A DNA stretch of 49,597 nucleotides. It comes from Microcoleus sp. bin38.metabat.b11b12b14.051 (GTDB lineage: Bacteria; Cyanobacteriota; Cyanobacteriia; Cyanobacteriales; Microcoleaceae). Made by a program: the position numbers and the translations under genes. This document shows, one piece after another, positions 17,030 to 27,163 of this stretch (the first letter of the stretch is position 1; each line of letters opens with the position of its first letter). The stretch lies in the NCBI RefSeq assembly GCF_013299165.1, contig NZ_JAAFKD010000036.1, positions 1-49,597 on the forward strand, in the 5' to 3' direction. Under the pieces are notes generated by a model. It ran no database searches. It saw only the letters and a list, made by a program, of their open reading frames with translations, and was not told the DNA's origin.

Positions 17030-17391
17030 CTTTCTTCCTGCCTGGAGAACCCCGCTCTACCGGAGAGCACGCACGCTGACCCGTAGAGCGGTGGGAGGAG
17101 AGGCTGGGCAAGGTGTAGGCCTCTCCTCGATTAAATTGTATAAAGTGCGGGTTGTTTTATGAAGGAGCTCGCTTGCACCCACTCCCATTGCTGGGTAAAG
17201 TTCGCGTGCGCCAGAATGTTGGCGATCGATACTTAAACGGCGTAGCAATGACTTAACCCGGTACGCCGCTGGGTTGTTGACGCCCTTCTCGGCAACACTA
17301 CAAACGTAGCATTATAGCATAAATTTGAAGCTTTTTACCAAATTCTCTCTAATTAAACTTAGAATTAGTTTTTAGAAAGTTTTATCTAAGC
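17030..17391 (-). other. infA-rpmJ spacer with several hairpins
   Basis: This 362-bp spacer has no gene but several inverted repeats: CCGCTCTAC/GTAGAGCGG (17052-17060 with 17083-17091), AGGAGAGGC/GCCTCTCCT (17096-17104 with 17119-17127), and CGGCGTA/TACGCCG around 17238-17275. GC-rich stems are unusual among the AT-rich spacers nearby. It could be a structured leader or processing region for rpmJ-rpsM. Confidence 0.55.
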
Positions 17392-17616
17392 CTATTTTTT
17401 CCGAAGGCGATAAGTAATCCTGCCTTTGGTCAAGTCGTAGGGAGTTAATTCAACTTTGACGCGATCGCCAGGCAGAATTTTGATGTAGTTGCGGCGGATC
17501 TTGCCAGAAATGTGAGCTAGCACGTTAAACCCATTATCTAGGTCAACGCGAAACATCGCATTCGGCAGTGATTCCGTCACTGTCCCTTCCATTTCAATTA
17601 AATCTTGCTTAGACAA
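17392..17616 (-). CDS. infA: translation initiation factor IF-1
   Basis: The 74-aa single OB-fold protein has the IF-1 sequence [20 protein letters not shown], then [20 protein letters not shown] and the C-terminal [17 protein letters not shown]-1 occupies the ribosomal A site during initiation. The start is TTG 17616, supported by the conserved N-terminus and a GAGGT ribosome binding site about 10 bases upstream. It follows adk after a 416-bp spacer. Confidence 0.95.
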
Positions 17617-18032
17617 TTTGGTATTTACCTCAACTCTACATTTGATTAACTAGGAGTGTCCCGGCGTTTGCTTCAAAACCTATTTACCAAGTAAGGAGGG
17701 GCCGATTTTAGATTTTAGATTTTAGATTTACTCCACAGATGCATCAAAGGAGCAGGAACTTCGGTCTAAAATTTGGGATCTCGACGACGATTGTCGGTGG
17801 CTTGTCTCCGTTTTGGGCGGGTTGAAGGCGAACGGGGCAATAATTCAGGTAACTCGATCGACTGCTTGACTCAATTAACCGCTTGCTTGAGCTTTACTTG
17901 AGTAAAGTTGTGGCAAGTAGAATCGAGTTCAATTTTGTTTCTCGCAACCCTCACAAAACCTGATAGCACAAAAAGCTCCTAGTTAACAGATCTTAGCAAA
18001 AGCTGGTGAGTAACAAGCTGTATTGCGAGGGT
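17617..18032. other. adk-infA spacer
   Basis: No gene is seen in these 416 bases. A short TTTTAGA heptamer array lies at about 17705-17730. The rest has no evident structure; a promoter for infA could lie here but none is clear. Confidence 0.45.
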
Positions 18033-18611
18033 TCAACAGTCGCCAGAGAGCGCTTGTTGCAGTTCTGCGGTGACTACTTCCATGTCGCGATCGCCATCAA
18101 CCGCAACTAACTGTTCGCGGGATCTGTAAAACTCAATCAAAGGCTCAGTTTGCTCGCGATAAACTTGCAACCGGCGGCGGATCGTCTCCTCATTGTCATC
18201 TTGGCGGCCCCGCGACAGCAGGCGAGTCACCAAAACATTATCAGGGACATCCAAATTGACAGCTCGCAGAGCGCAGTCCTTACCAGAGGTAGCCCCAGTA
18301 CCAACATCACAAAGCAGTTTGTCAAAAAACGCTGCCTGTGCCACAGTACGGGGAAAGCCGTCGAGAATCCAGCCTGCACCAGCATCTGGTTCATTCATGC
18401 GTTCTTGTACGATATCCATCAATAACTCGTCGGGAACCAACTCACCAGCATCCATGTAGGATTTAGCTTTTACACCCAAGGGAGTTTTCGCAACCACGCA
18501 GGCGCGGAGGATGTCACCCGTTGAAATGTGGGGTATTTTCCAGAGAGCGGCTAAAAGCTGAGCCTGAGTTCCCTTGCCGGCCCCTGGAGGCCCCATAAAA
18601 ATCAATTGCAT
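18033..18611 (-). CDS. adk: adenylate kinase
   Basis: The 192-aa enzyme interconverts ATP+AMP and 2 ADP. The P-loop is GPPGAGKGTQAQLL at the N-terminus. HISTGDILRACV, GELVPDEL, WILDGFPRTVAQA and RLLSRGRQDDNEETIRRRL (LID arginines) follow. It is the short form without the zinc-type LID insert. The start ATG is 5 bases downstream of the secY stop, so coupling is likely. Confidence 0.96.
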   Translation of the reverse strand: MQLIFMGPPGAGKGTQAQLLAALWKIPHISTGDILRACVVAKTPLGVKAKSYMDAGELVPDELLMDIVQERMNEPDAGAGWILDGFPRTVAQAAFFDKLLCDVGTGATSGKDCALRAVNLDVPDNVLVTRLLSRGRQDDNEETIRRRLQVYREQTEPLIEFYRSREQLVAVDGDRDMEVVTAELQQALSGDC

Positions 18612-18616
18612 TGCGA

Positions 18617-19921
18617 TTACTTCACCATTCCTTCATATCGCTGGGAGATGACGTAAGTTTGAATTTGCTTGGCAGTTTCGATCGCCACACCCACTAGAAT
18701 TAGTAGGGAAGTTGCACCAAACCCTCTAAAAGTTTGGACGCCGATCGCGCTTTCTACAGCCGTTGGTACAATGGCCACCAGACCGAGAAAAATCGCTCCC
18801 AAGAAAGTCAAACGGTTCAAAACCTTCTCCACATAATCGCTGGTTTTCTGACCGGGGCGAATCCCAGGAATGCTGGCGCCCATTTTCTTCAAGTTCTGAG
18901 ACATATCTACGGGGTTGACAATCAACGAAGCGTAGAAATAACTGAAGAACAGAATCAAAGTCAGATAAAATAGCGCGTAAGCCCAAGGCGCAGGGCCGTT
19001 CGGACTCAACACATTAGCAACTTGAACCAAAAACGGCTGATTGAGAGACTGAGCGAGGAAAGAAGGCACAATCAACACCGAAGATGCAAAAATAATCGGC
19101 ATCACTCCGCCTTGATTCAAGCGCAGGGGTAGATAGCTGCGACTCTCCCGATAAACTTTGCGACCGACTTGGCGGCGGGCAGAAATAATCGGAATCCGGC
19201 GAGTACCTTCCTGAACAAAAACAATCCCGACAATCGTCACCAAAAAGACCAGCAGCAGAACAATTACGCGGCCTACAACTTGCGTGTCGCCACTTTGAGC
19301 CAATTCAAAAGTTTGTCCCAAAGAGCGCGGCAAAACCGACACAATGTTGATAAAGATCAGCAGCGATGCTCCGTTCCCGATGCCTCGCTCTGTCACCACT
19401 TCCGATATCCACATGACAAACATCGATCCGGCCGTAAGAGCCAAAGCAGTTTGTGGTATGAAGAAAGGCGATGGAGATTGAGCAAAAGGGCTGACCCAAA
19501 TCGCAATGCCAATGCTTTGCAGAATAGCCCAGCCCAAAGAAACGTAGCGAGTAATTTGAGAAATCTTGCGCCGCCCTGCTTCGCCGTCATTTTTCTGCAT
19601 ATCTTCTAAACTTGGCAGAGCCGCAGTTAGAAGTTGCACAATAATTGAAGCATTAATGTAGGGCAAAATCCCCAGCGCGAAAATCCCCAAAGCTGACAGC
19701 CCGCCTCCTGAAAACAAGTCCAAAAAGCCAATTAAAGGGCTATTTTGGACGTTTTGGGCAAAGGCGGCGCGATCGATGCCGGGGACTGGCAAGTGAACAC
19801 CCAGGCGTACTAAAATCAATAAGCCAATAGTGACGAGGATGCGGCCCCGCAAACCAGCAGCTTGAGCCATCTGCATGAACGTCTCTTGTGCAGTTGGCGC
19901 TTTCTCTTTACTAACGTCCAT
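18617..19921 (-). CDS. secY: preprotein translocase subunit SecY
   Basis: The 434-aa protein is the ten-helix channel of the Sec translocon. Family features are LVRLGVHLPVPGID near TM1, the plug-region FLDLFSGGGLSALGIFALGI, PYINASIIVQLLTAALPSLE, and the C-terminal GALFLGLVAIVP-like helix. In cyanobacteria one SecY serves both plasma and thylakoid membranes. It is in the spc operon between rplO and adk. Confidence 0.96.
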   Translation of the reverse strand: MDVSKEKAPTAQETFMQMAQAAGLRGRILVTIGLLILVRLGVHLPVPGIDRAAFAQNVQNSPLIGFLDLFSGGGLSALGIFALGILPYINASIIVQLLTAALPSLEDMQKNDGEAGRRKISQITRYVSLGWAILQSIGIAIWVSPFAQSPSPFFIPQTALALTAGSMFVMWISEVVTERGIGNGASLLIFINIVSVLPRSLGQTFELAQSGDTQVVGRVIVLLLVFLVTIVGIVFVQEGTRRIPIISARRQVGRKVYRESRSYLPLRLNQGGVMPIIFASSVLIVPSFLAQSLNQPFLVQVANVLSPNGPAPWAYALFYLTLILFFSYFYASLIVNPVDMSQNLKKMGASIPGIRPGQKTSDYVEKVLNRLTFLGAIFLGLVAIVPTAVESAIGVQTFRGFGATSLLILVGVAIETAKQIQTYVISQRYEGMVK

Positions 19922-20023
19922 AGTTACGATTTTGGATTTTAGATTTGGGATTTTCGACTAAATCATTTTCTGATAGCAAGCTTGAGGATTTGAGATTTGG
20001 ACAAACTCTCAAACCTCAAATCT

Positions 20024-20470
20024 TCACGCAACTACTTCGCAACTTCCGCCGGCGGCTTCAATTTTGGTGCGAGCACCTGCGGTAAAGGCCGCCGCGCGCA
20101 CTTGCAGAGCCACATTCAGTTCGCCATCTCCTAAGATTTTCAGCGGCCCGTCGTCAGTAGTGACAATTTTTGCTTCGATCAAAGAGGTGAGAGTAACTTC
20201 TGTGTTGGCTGGCAGTGATGCTAATTTACTTACATTAATGGTAGTGTACTCTTTCCGGTTCACTAAAGGAAAGCTCTTCAGCTTGGGCAGGCGGCGGTAA
20301 AGAGGATTTTGACCACCTTCAAAACCGGGTCTAGTGCCGCTACCGGCTCTAGCTTTTTGACCGCGCATCCCTTTACCGGAACTCGCGCCTTGACCGGCAG
20401 AAATACCTCTACCCAAGCGACGCGGGCGTTTTGTGGAACCCGCTTTTGGTCGGGCGTCTTGCAATCTCAT
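20024..20470 (-). CDS. rplO: 50S ribosomal protein L15 (uL15)
   Basis: The 148-aa protein has the L15 N-terminus [20 protein letters not shown] and the Gly-rich [31 protein letters not shown] and the C-terminal [19 protein letters not shown] also fit. Its extended basic arm threads into 23S rRNA. The upstream spacer is GGTAATT heptamers that reach almost to the start codon. Confidence 0.96.
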   Translation of the reverse strand: MRLQDARPKAGSTKRPRRLGRGISAGQGASSGKGMRGQKARAGSGTRPGFEGGQNPLYRRLPKLKSFPLVNRKEYTTINVSKLASLPANTEVTLTSLIEAKIVTTDDGPLKILGDGELNVALQVRAAAFTAGARTKIEAAGGSCEVVA

Positions 20471-20477
20471 AGTTTTG

Positions 20478-20585
20478 ATAGTTGGTAATTGGTAATTGGT
20501 AATTGGTAATTGGTAGTTTTGAGTTTTGAGTTTTGAGGAATGAAAGATTTTTATTCAAAACTCAATACTTAATACTCAAAACTGA
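20478..20585. repeat. two heptamer arrays upstream of rplO
   Basis: Bases 20482-20514 are TTGGTAA heptamers. Bases 20517-20538 are GTTTTGA heptamers matched by the complementary ACTCAAAA/ACTCAATA stretch at about 20557-20583, so the second part can fold back. Confidence 0.75.
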
Positions 20586-20606
20586 CAATGTCCAGTTCCC
20601 TAGTCC

Positions 20607-21152
20607 TTAACCGTAGAGGTTTTCTACTGGAATTCCGCGCTCTTGAGCAACTTCGGATAAGGTGCGAAGAGTGGAAAGGGCGTTGACTGCGGCTCTAGCG
20701 TTGTTTAAAGGATTTCCTGAACCTAGCTGTTTGGCTAAGATGTTGCGGACTCCTGCTAGTTCGAGAACAGTTCGCACTGCTCCCCCTGCAATTACCCCGG
20801 TTCCGGGTGCTGCTGGACGCATCATGACTTTGGCTCCGCCACCTGCACCGTTGATGGGGTGAGGGATGGAGTTAGCTTTGGTGAGGGGGACTTCAATTAG
20901 GTGCTTTTTGCCGTCAGCGACGCCTTTTTTAACGGCACCGATTACGTCGCTAGCTTTGCCGACTCCCACTCCAACTTGACCGCGTTCGTTGCCGATAATG
21001 ACTATGGCGCGGAAGCTGAGTTTTTTACCGCCTTTAACTACTTTGGTAACGCGACGAATCTGAACAACCCGTTCTTGCCATTCGGATTCTTTTTCGCGCC
21101 CTTTGTTGTTATTGCTTTTTTTCTTGTTGCGCTGTTCTTTTTGTTCTGCCAT
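20607..21152 (-). CDS. rpsE: 30S ribosomal protein S5 (uS5)
   Basis: The 181-aa protein matches S5: [40 protein letters not shown], then [20 protein letters not shown]. The N-terminus has an extra Lys/Asn/Glu-rich stretch ([20 protein letters not shown]). S5 is at the mRNA entry and helps decoding accuracy. No rpmD follows, consistent with the known lack of L30 in cyanobacteria. Confidence 0.96.
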   Translation of the reverse strand: MAEQKEQRNKKKSNNNKGREKESEWQERVVQIRRVTKVVKGGKKLSFRAIVIIGNERGQVGVGVGKASDVIGAVKKGVADGKKHLIEVPLTKANSIPHPINGAGGGAKVMMRPAAPGTGVIAGGAVRTVLELAGVRNILAKQLGSGNPLNNARAAVNALSTLRTLSEVAQERGIPVENLYG

Positions 21153-21244
21153 GTTTTGTCCTTGGGGAATTGAGGATTAGTAACTGGTAGTTGGCATAGA
21201 GAAATTAACAATTAGGAATTAAGAATTTTGTTATAGATTCTCTT

Positions 21245-21296
21245 TTCCTTCTTCCTTCTTCCTTCTTCCTTCTTCCTTCTTCCTTCTTGCTTCTTC
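21245..21296. repeat. CTTCCTT heptamer array
   Basis: About seven tandem CTTCCTT units lie between rpsE and rplR, directly adjoining the rplR stop codon. Confidence 0.85.
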
Positions 21297-21659
21297 CTAA
21301 AAGTCTAACCCGGCTTCGCGAGCTGCATCTGCGAGGGCTTTAACGCGACCGTGATAGAGGTTGCCTCCGCGATCGAATACGACTTGAGCTATGCCAGCGC
21401 TGGAACACCGTTTGGCAATCAACTGACCGACTTGGACGCTCGCGGAGCAGTTGCCACCAGAAGTGAGATTTGACTTCAATTCTGGATCGAGGGTTGACGC
21501 AGCAGCCAAAGTGTGCTGTGCAGTGTCGTCGATTACTTGAGCGTAGATGTGATTGGACGATCGAAATACCGCTAATCTTGGACGTTCGGCAGTACCGAAT
21601 ACCTTGCGCCGCACGCGGCGGTGTCTGCGGTGGACTGATTCCTTGCGAGTAAGCTTCAT
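21297..21659 (-). CDS. rplR: 50S ribosomal protein L18 (uL18)
   Basis: The 120-aa protein has L18 features: [40 protein letters not shown] and [21 protein letters not shown]18 carries 5S rRNA into the 50S subunit with L5. Start ATG 21659. Confidence 0.96.
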   Translation of the reverse strand: MKLTRKESVHRRHRRVRRKVFGTAERPRLAVFRSSNHIYAQVIDDTAQHTLAAASTLDPELKSNLTSGGNCSASVQVGQLIAKRCSSAGIAQVVFDRGGNLYHGRVKALADAAREAGLDF

Positions 21660-21973
21660 ATAAATACTCGGTAAATGGGAAACTCAGAGTTTTTAGACCT
21701 GAGAGAGAAATGACACTTCGGATTTGCTCAATTGAGCCTCCCTTGCGGGGTGATGTTAGCTTCGCCAATGTTTTAAGAGCTTTTTCGACTTGCAACACTG
21801 TCTCAGTGACCTTAAGACTGTTTAATTGCAAATGACAGAGCAGGGAACTAGCTACGCATCCACAGGGTGTCGTGACTCCAAAAACGTAGACCTCGAAAGT
21901 CTTAGGCTGGTCAGTATGGCTTGTGGGAATTACCCCTACAAGCCCAGTGTCTTTAGACCTGGGTTACCGACTG
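21660..21973. other. rplF-rplR spacer with IS200/IS605-like hairpin
   Basis: This 314-bp gap in an otherwise tight operon has no credible gene. Bases 21941-21962 form a hairpin CCCAG...TTTAGAC...CTGGG. Another, GGCTTGT...ACAAGCC, is at about 21918-21944. The first resembles hairpins at 23788-23815 and 24166-24188. It may be a decayed element end. Confidence 0.45.
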
Positions 21974-22522
21974 TTACTTCTTACCTGTTTTGCCTGTTTT
22001 ACCAGCTTTGCGCCGGACGACTTCGCCGCTGTAGCGAATGCCTTTGCCCTTGTAAACTTCGGGCGGACGCACCGCGCGGATGCGGGCTGCTGTGTTGCCT
22101 ACGAGTTCTTTGTCAATGCCGGAGACAATGACGTTGGTGTTGCCTTCAACTGCCATGGTGATGCCTTCTGGAGGAGGCATTTCAACGGGCTTGCTGTAAC
22201 CGACGTTTAAAATCAGGTTCCGTCCTTGAACCTGTGCCCGATAACCTGTGCCGATAATTTCCAGACGACGCTGAAAGCCTTGGGATACACCTTCGACCAT
22301 GTTGGCGACAAGGGTGCGACAGAGGCCGTGCAATTGTCTGGCGACGCGAGATTCGTCCCGGCGGGTAACGAGTAAAGTCTCGCCTTCCATTCCTAGGAGG
22401 ATTTCGGCGGGGATTACTCGGGAAAGTTCACCTTTAGGGCCTTTGACGGCTACTTTTTGACCGTCTAGGGTGATGGTGACTTTTGTGGGGATGCTAATCG
22501 GACGCTTGCCAATTCGCGACAT
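21974..22522 (-). CDS. rplF: 50S ribosomal protein L6 (uL6)
   Basis: The 182-aa protein starts [20 protein letters not shown] and contains [13 protein letters not shown] and the C-terminal [16 protein letters not shown] motif ([20 protein letters not shown]), diagnostic of L6. It binds near the sarcin-ricin loop. A Lys/Thr/Gly tail ([10 protein letters not shown]) ends the protein. Confidence 0.97.
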   Translation of the reverse strand: MSRIGKRPISIPTKVTITLDGQKVAVKGPKGELSRVIPAEILLGMEGETLLVTRRDESRVARQLHGLCRTLVANMVEGVSQGFQRRLEIIGTGYRAQVQGRNLILNVGYSKPVEMPPPEGITMAVEGNTNVIVSGIDKELVGNTAARIRAVRPPEVYKGKGIRYSGEVVRRKAGKTGKTGKK

Positions 22523-22771
22523 AGTTTTTGTCCTTTGTTTTTAGTTTTTAGTGTTTGATTATTAGTATCTAGTTATTAGTCTTTAGCGATCGACTTTTGA
22601 GTTTTTTTCCATGGTATGCGTAATTAATGACTCGTAATAAACAAGTACAATTCGCCGACACTCATGAGTGGATAATCCCCAAATCTTAGACTTTTGTTTA
22701 AGCTTGCAGATTGAATGCTGCAAGTTAATCTAAAATCTAAAATCGACTGACTAATGACTAATGACTAATGA

Positions 22772-23176
22772 CTACCAAACATAACAAAGCACTTCACCGC
22801 CTAAACCTTGGCGTCGAGCTTCTCGATCGGTCATAATGCCGCTGGAGGTGGAGATAATGGCAATGCCAATTCCGCCTAATACTCTGGGCAGTTCTTTGCG
22901 GTTCGAGTAAACGCGCAGTCCTGGTTTGCTGACTCGCTTAAGTGCCGTGATAATGGGCTTGCGAGTTTTACCTTTGTACTTTAGAGAAAGCACTATAGTT
23001 CGCTTTACGCCTTCTGGTTCTGCTTCTTCAAATTCGCTGATAAAGCCTTCGTTTTTGAGAACTTGGGCGATGCTACGGGTCATTTTTGTAGCTGGAATTT
23101 GTGTTGTTTGGTGGCGCGCCATGCAAGAATTGCGAATGCGCGTCAACATATCTGCTATGGTATCGTTAGCTGCCAT
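22772..23176 (-). CDS. rpsH: 30S ribosomal protein S8 (uS8)
   Basis: The 134-aa protein has the S8 N-terminus [20 protein letters not shown] and C-terminal [20 protein letters not shown] then GGEVLCYVW. In many bacteria S8 represses the spc operon by binding mRNA near rplE. The stop TAG is itself the first part of a TAGTCAT heptamer array at 22752-22774. Confidence 0.97.
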   Translation of the reverse strand: MAANDTIADMLTRIRNSCMARHQTTQIPATKMTRSIAQVLKNEGFISEFEEAEPEGVKRTIVLSLKYKGKTRKPIITALKRVSKPGLRVYSNRKELPRVLGGIGIAIISTSSGIMTDREARRQGLGGEVLCYVW

Positions 23177-23198
23177 CTTTTGCTTCTTACTCTAGTGC

Positions 23199-23744
23199 TT
23201 AGTTGTCCCGGAACGGCATTCCCATTTCTTTAAGCAAGGCACGTCCTTCTTCGTCGGTATTTGCTGTGGTGATAATTGAAATGTCCATGCCTCGAATTTG
23301 ATCGATGCGGTCATATTCTATTTCTGGAAAAATTAGCTGTTCTCTCAGGCCCAAGCTGTAGTTTCCGCGCCCGTCAAAGCTTTTGGGACTGATACCGCGG
23401 AAGTCGCGGATGCGGGGGAGTGCGAGGTTGATGAGTCGATCGAGAAAATCGTACATCCGATCGCCACGCAGCGTCACCATCACGCCGACTGGTACTCCTT
23501 TGCGGATTTTGAAGCCTGCGATCGCCTTTTTCGCTCGCGTCACGACGGGTTTTTGCCCGGTGATGATCGCAATTTCATTCAGCGACGAATCCAATGCCTT
23601 AGCATTTTGAGAAGCTTCTCCCAAACCCCGGTTCACGGTGACTTTGATAAGTTTGGGAACCTGATGGATATTAGTATATTTAAACTGATCCATCAGTTTA
23701 GGAACGATTTTACCTTGATAAAGAACTTTGAGTTTGTCCGGCAT
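23199..23744 (-). CDS. rplE: 50S ribosomal protein L5 (uL5)
   Basis: The 181-aa protein fits L5: [60 protein letters not shown] and [11 protein letters not shown]5 binds 5S rRNA and contacts P-site tRNA. It is followed by rpsH after 22 bases; rpsN is absent here, as in other cyanobacteria where it lies elsewhere. Confidence 0.97.
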   Translation of the reverse strand: MPDKLKVLYQGKIVPKLMDQFKYTNIHQVPKLIKVTVNRGLGEASQNAKALDSSLNEIAIITGQKPVVTRAKKAIAGFKIRKGVPVGVMVTLRGDRMYDFLDRLINLALPRIRDFRGISPKSFDGRGNYSLGLREQLIFPEIEYDRIDQIRGMDISIITTANTDEEGRALLKEMGMPFRDN

Positions 23745-24269
23745 AGTTTTTGTGTTTCGTTAACTGTCCCTGGGCTTGGTCAGGGAATTGTTCTTTTTGA
23801 TACTCCCCATGGCTAAAGGCGAGGGGATTCTTGAAGAGTCCAGAGTCGGATGTTCAAAGGCGCTATCAAGTCGCCGCTACTCACTCCGTTTAAATTTCTT
23901 CAAACATTGCGTATACTTTGTTTTTTGCGAACGCGAGTCCATCGCTAGCCAACAGATACGGTACGCTCTACATCCTGCTATTGTTTGCTATGAGAACTAT
24001 TCCGAATCTGAGTCGGATCTGTCCGTTGCCGGAATTGCTCGCCCTCTAGGATGTTTCAACACGTAGATGGTTATTCTTACTCGATCGTCTTTTATGATCA
24101 CATCATTTGCTGACTAACCACGTAAAGAAATATTGAAGGCGGTTGAAACCGCTACCGACTTTTCCCCGTGTCTAAAGCCAGGGGCTTGTATCTCGTTCTT
24201 TGTCAGTTGACATTTGTCAGTTGTTAGTTGTTAGTTAGGCACTAATGACTAATAACTAATGACCAATGA
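23745..24269. mobile_element. rplX-rplE spacer containing decayed IS200/IS605-like ends
   Basis: A 525-bp gap interrupts the operon. Hairpins CCCC-ATGGCTAAAGGCGA-GGGG (about 23796-23817) and CCCC-GTGTCTAAAGCCA-GGGG (about 24165-24188) bound the middle and share CTAAAG. Such structures are typical of IS200/IS605 ends. A perfect GCGGTTGAAACCGC palindrome lies near 24140. No transposase or TnpB frame remains between them. Heptamers fill 24200-24273. Assignment as a relic element is inferred. Confidence 0.45.
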
Positions 24270-24632
24270 CTAATTATCGAGGATTTCTCCGGTTTTTTTG
24301 AGTTGTCGCAGTTTGCGGCCGTCTTCACTAAATGTATAGCAGACGCGGCTGGCGATTTTCTCTTTTTCGGAATAGTGCATGACATTTGAGCTGTGGATGG
24401 GAGCTTCAAAGGTGACGATTTTTCCCGATTCCCCTTCTTGTTGGGGCTTGACGTGCTTGGTTCTGATATTTACGCCTTTAACAATTACTTTGCTGACTTT
24501 AGGATATGTCTTTAAGATTTCTCCGACTTTTCCTTTCTCTTTGCCAGTAATTATTTGCACGGTGTCGCCCGCTTTGACGTGCATTCTGTGGCGTTGCGGT
24601 TCGCTAGTTGGTTTACCCTTTTTTCCGTACAT
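24270..24632 (-). CDS. rplX: 50S ribosomal protein L24 (uL24)
   Basis: The 120-aa protein has the KOW-type core [20 protein letters not shown] and [20 protein letters not shown], typical of L24, an assembly initiator. It starts 1 base after the rplN stop. The stop codon TAG begins a TAGTCATT heptamer array. Confidence 0.96.
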   Translation of the reverse strand: MYGKKGKPTSEPQRHRMHVKAGDTVQIITGKEKGKVGEILKTYPKVSKVIVKGVNIRTKHVKPQQEGESGKIVTFEAPIHSSNVMHYSEKEKIASRVCYTFSEDGRKLRQLKKTGEILDN

Positions 24633-24633
24633 T

Positions 24634-25002
24634 TTAAAGTACCTCTGGGGCTAAGGAAACGATTTTAGTAAAGTTTTTGTCGCGGAGTTCGCGGGCGACT
24701 GGCCCGAAAACGCGAGTGCCTTTGGGGTTGCCTTCGGGATTGATAATCACGGCGGCGTTGTCGTCAAAACGAATGCTCATGCCGCTGTCGCGACGTAAGG
24801 CTTTGCGGGTTCTGACAATGACGGCTCTGACGACATCGGATTTTTTGACTGCCATGTTGGGGATGGCGTCTTTGACGACGGCAATGATGACATCGCCGAC
24901 TCCGCCGTAGCGGCGGTTGCCGCCTCCCAATACGCGGATGCACATGAGCTTGCGGGCTCCGCTATTGTCGGCGACATTGAGGTATGTCTGGGGTTGAATC
25001 AT
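24634..25002 (-). CDS. rplN: 50S ribosomal protein L14 (uL14)
   Basis: The 122-aa protein reads [20 protein letters not shown], with [20 protein letters not shown] and [20 protein letters not shown], an exact L14 pattern. L14 forms an intersubunit bridge. Start ATG 25002. Confidence 0.98.
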   Translation of the reverse strand: MIQPQTYLNVADNSGARKLMCIRVLGGGNRRYGGVGDVIIAVVKDAIPNMAVKKSDVVRAVIVRTRKALRRDSGMSIRFDDNAAVIINPEGNPKGTRVFGPVARELRDKNFTKIVSLAPEVL

Positions 25003-25130
25003 GGTGATTTGGGAAAAGGTAATTTGATGCTTGCTAACTGCTAAGTGCTAATTGCTGCTAATTGATGGTTAATCAAAGGGTCGATCGAGAAAGCCGATTA
25101 TCGCACTTTCGAGCAATTAGAAATTAACTG

Positions 25131-25379
25131 TTAACCCTTTGTTGCACCGAAAATCTCAGCAACCGTCCAGCGTTTGGTTTTGCTCAGAGGGCGAGTTTCA
25201 GTGATGCGGACGCGATCGCCCGATTTGCACTTATTTTCTTCGTCGTGAGCTTTGTATCGCTTGGTGCGGACTACGATTTTGCCGTATTTGGTGTGGGAGG
25301 AGCGGTTTTCGATCGCTACCACGACGGTTTTATCCATTTTGTCGCTGACTACTACGCCAACTCGTTCTTTAACTGCCAT
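25131..25379 (-). CDS. rpsQ: 30S ribosomal protein S17 (uS17)
   Basis: The 82-aa OB-fold protein has [20 protein letters not shown], then [20 protein letters not shown] and [18 protein letters not shown]. It is a primary 16S-binding protein. The ATG at 25379 has an AGGTAGGT ribosome binding site right upstream, unlike many genes in this cluster. Confidence 0.97.
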   Translation of the reverse strand: MAVKERVGVVVSDKMDKTVVVAIENRSSHTKYGKIVVRTKRYKAHDEENKCKSGDRVRITETRPLSKTKRWTVAEIFGATKG

Positions 25380-25450
25380 ACCTACCTATTGTTGTTGTGC
25401 AATTGAGTTTTTTTGAACTGCTGTGCGAACCTCGGCTCGGCTGCTGCTGA

Positions 25451-25693
25451 CTACTCGCTGACTGCGGTGGGAGCAGACTTGAGAGCTGCCTCAGCAGCGA
25501 TTTGGCGTTCGCGTTCAACTGTCATTAATTGAGCCAGCCGGTGTTTGGCGTGCTTGAACAGGTGAGGCTTTTCCATGCGGCCGGTAGCTTGCTGAAGCCG
25601 CAAGTCCATTAGTTGGCGCTTGACGGCTAAAATTTGCTCTGCTACTGCTGCATCGCTTAATTCTCTAGCTTCTTTAATCTTGGTCAAAGACAT
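25451..25693 (-). CDS. rpmC: 50S ribosomal protein L29 (uL29)
   Basis: The 80-aa two-helix protein has EARELSDAAVAEQILAVKRQ and LRLQQATGRMEKPHLFKHAK, the L29 signature. A short Ala-rich tail is added. L29 lies at the polypeptide exit, near the trigger factor site. It sits between rplP and rpsQ. Confidence 0.95.
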   Translation of the reverse strand: MSLTKIKEARELSDAAVAEQILAVKRQLMDLRLQQATGRMEKPHLFKHAKHRLAQLMTVERERQIAAEAALKSAPTAVSE

Positions 25694-25840
25694 AATTGTG
25701 TGCTTTATCGTTAGCGGTCTAGTAGCGGTCTAGTGAAGACAGAATTCTTTCTGATGCTGAAGACCGAAGGGAAAAAAAGTTGTACGTGCCAGATTTTAAA
25801 TTTCTGACGAATGCAGACTCAATTCTACCTTCGATCGCCA

Positions 25841-26260
25841 CTATGACGGGCTTTCTTCGCGGGTGATGAACTTGGTTTTAATCGGTAATTTGAAAGATGC
25901 CAAACGCATTGCTTCGCGGGCAATTTCTTCGCTGACACCACCAATTTCAAACATGATCCGACCGGGTTTGACGACGGCTACCCAAAACTCCGGTGCGCCT
26001 TTACCAGAACCCATCCGGGTTTCTGCTGCGCGCTGGGTGACTGGTTTGTCGGGGAAAATGCGAATCCAGATTTTGCCGCCCCGGCGGATATAGCGGGTCA
26101 TGGCGCGCCGTCCGGCTTCTATTTGGCGGGAAGTGATCCAGGCTGGCTCGATGGCTTGGAGGGCAAAGTCGCCAAAGCTAACTGAGCTGCCGCGGGTGGA
26201 AATACCGCTCATTCGCCCGCGCTGTTGTTTGCGGAATTTTGTTCTTTTAGGGCTTAACAT
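25841..26260 (-). CDS. rplP: 50S ribosomal protein L16 (uL16)
   Basis: The protein has 139 aa from ATG 26260, chosen because [20 protein letters not shown] is the universal L16 start; the longer frame is translated heptamer spacer. [20 protein letters not shown] and [20 protein letters not shown] are diagnostic. L16 supports the A site. There is no Shine-Dalgarno; GGGAATT heptamers begin about 10 bases upstream. Confidence 0.96.
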   Translation of the reverse strand: MLSPKRTKFRKQQRGRMSGISTRGSSVSFGDFALQAIEPAWITSRQIEAGRRAMTRYIRRGGKIWIRIFPDKPVTQRAAETRMGSGKGAPEFWVAVVKPGRIMFEIGGVSEEIAREAMRLASFKLPIKTKFITREESPS

Positions 26261-26267
26261 GACTGAG

Positions 26268-26424
26268 GGAATTGGGAATTGGGAATTGGGAATTGGTAAT
26301 CGGTAATTGGTAATTGGTAATTGGTAATCGGTAATTGGTAATCGGTAACTGGTTACTGCTGCCAAATATCAACTTCCAACTGTCAACTTCCAACTGTCAA
26401 CTGTCAACTGTCAACTGTCAACTG
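26268..26424. repeat. heptamer arrays between rplP and rpsC
   Basis: The stretch carries GGGAATT units (26269-26297), then GGTAATT/GGTAATC units (to about 26350), then CAACTGT units (26367-26424). The last array ends at the rpsC stop codon. Confidence 0.85.
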
Positions 26425-26425
26425 A

Positions 26426-27154
26426 CTAGCCTTCGTTCGATCGATCTTCAAAGTTCTGGCGGCGGCGCTTTTGTTTGGTGCGGGGCACGGCTGCATTTGG
26501 TGCAGCTTCTTGTTCCTGTCCAGGAATAATTTCGCCTTTGAAAACCCAAACTTTAATCCCGAGAATACCGTAGATGGTTTGAGCGGTGCAGTAGGAATAG
26601 TCGATGTCGGCCCGCAGGGTGTGCAAGGGGACTCTGCCTTCGCGCGTCCATTCGGTACGGGCGATTTCTGCGCCGTTGAGGCGTCCGCTGACTTGAATTT
26701 TGATGCCTTGAATGCCGACTTTTTGAGCGCGGGTGATTGCTTGGCGAACTACTCGGCGGAAGGATACGCGCCGTTCTAGTTGCTGGGCGATATATTCTGC
26801 GATCAGTGTGGCATCGGCGTCTACGCGCTGAACTTCAACGACGTTGATGCGAATTTGGCGGTTGTTGCCGAGTTGCTGCTGCAAACCGACGCGCAAAGTT
26901 TCGATACCTGCTCCGCCGCGGCCTACGACAACGCCCGGTCTGGCGGTGAAGACTTCTAGGTCGATTTGATCGGCTTTGCGCTCAATTCTGACCGAGGAAA
27001 TACCAGCATTACTGAGGGTTTTGCGGACGTACTTGCGAATTTTAAAGTCTTCTTGCAAGAGTTCTGGATAGTTTTTCGGGTCAGCAAACCAGCGAGAGCG
27101 GTGCTCTTGGGTAATGCCGAGACGAAAACCAATTGGATGTATTTTTTGGCCCAT
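26426..27154 (-). CDS. rpsC: 30S ribosomal protein S3 (uS3)
   Basis: The protein has 242 aa from ATG 27154 ([20 protein letters not shown], the universal S3 start). The KH domain has [14 protein letters not shown], and the C-terminal domain [20 protein letters not shown] and [14 protein letters not shown]3 lines the mRNA entry tunnel. The longer frame upstream is translated heptamer sequence. Confidence 0.97.
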   Translation of the reverse strand: MGQKIHPIGFRLGITQEHRSRWFADPKNYPELLQEDFKIRKYVRKTLSNAGISSVRIERKADQIDLEVFTARPGVVVGRGGAGIETLRVGLQQQLGNNRQIRINVVEVQRVDADATLIAEYIAQQLERRVSFRRVVRQAITRAQKVGIQGIKIQVSGRLNGAEIARTEWTREGRVPLHTLRADIDYSYCTAQTIYGILGIKVWVFKGEIIPGQEQEAAPNAAVPRTKQKRRRQNFEDRSNEG

Positions 27155-27163
27155 AATATTTGA

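Noticed and set aside
21340..21831. 163-aa minus-strand frame overlapping rplR
   Set aside because: It runs out of frame through the rplR coding region and its upstream part covers a spacer with hairpin structure. The rplR product is unmistakable, so this frame is taken as chance.
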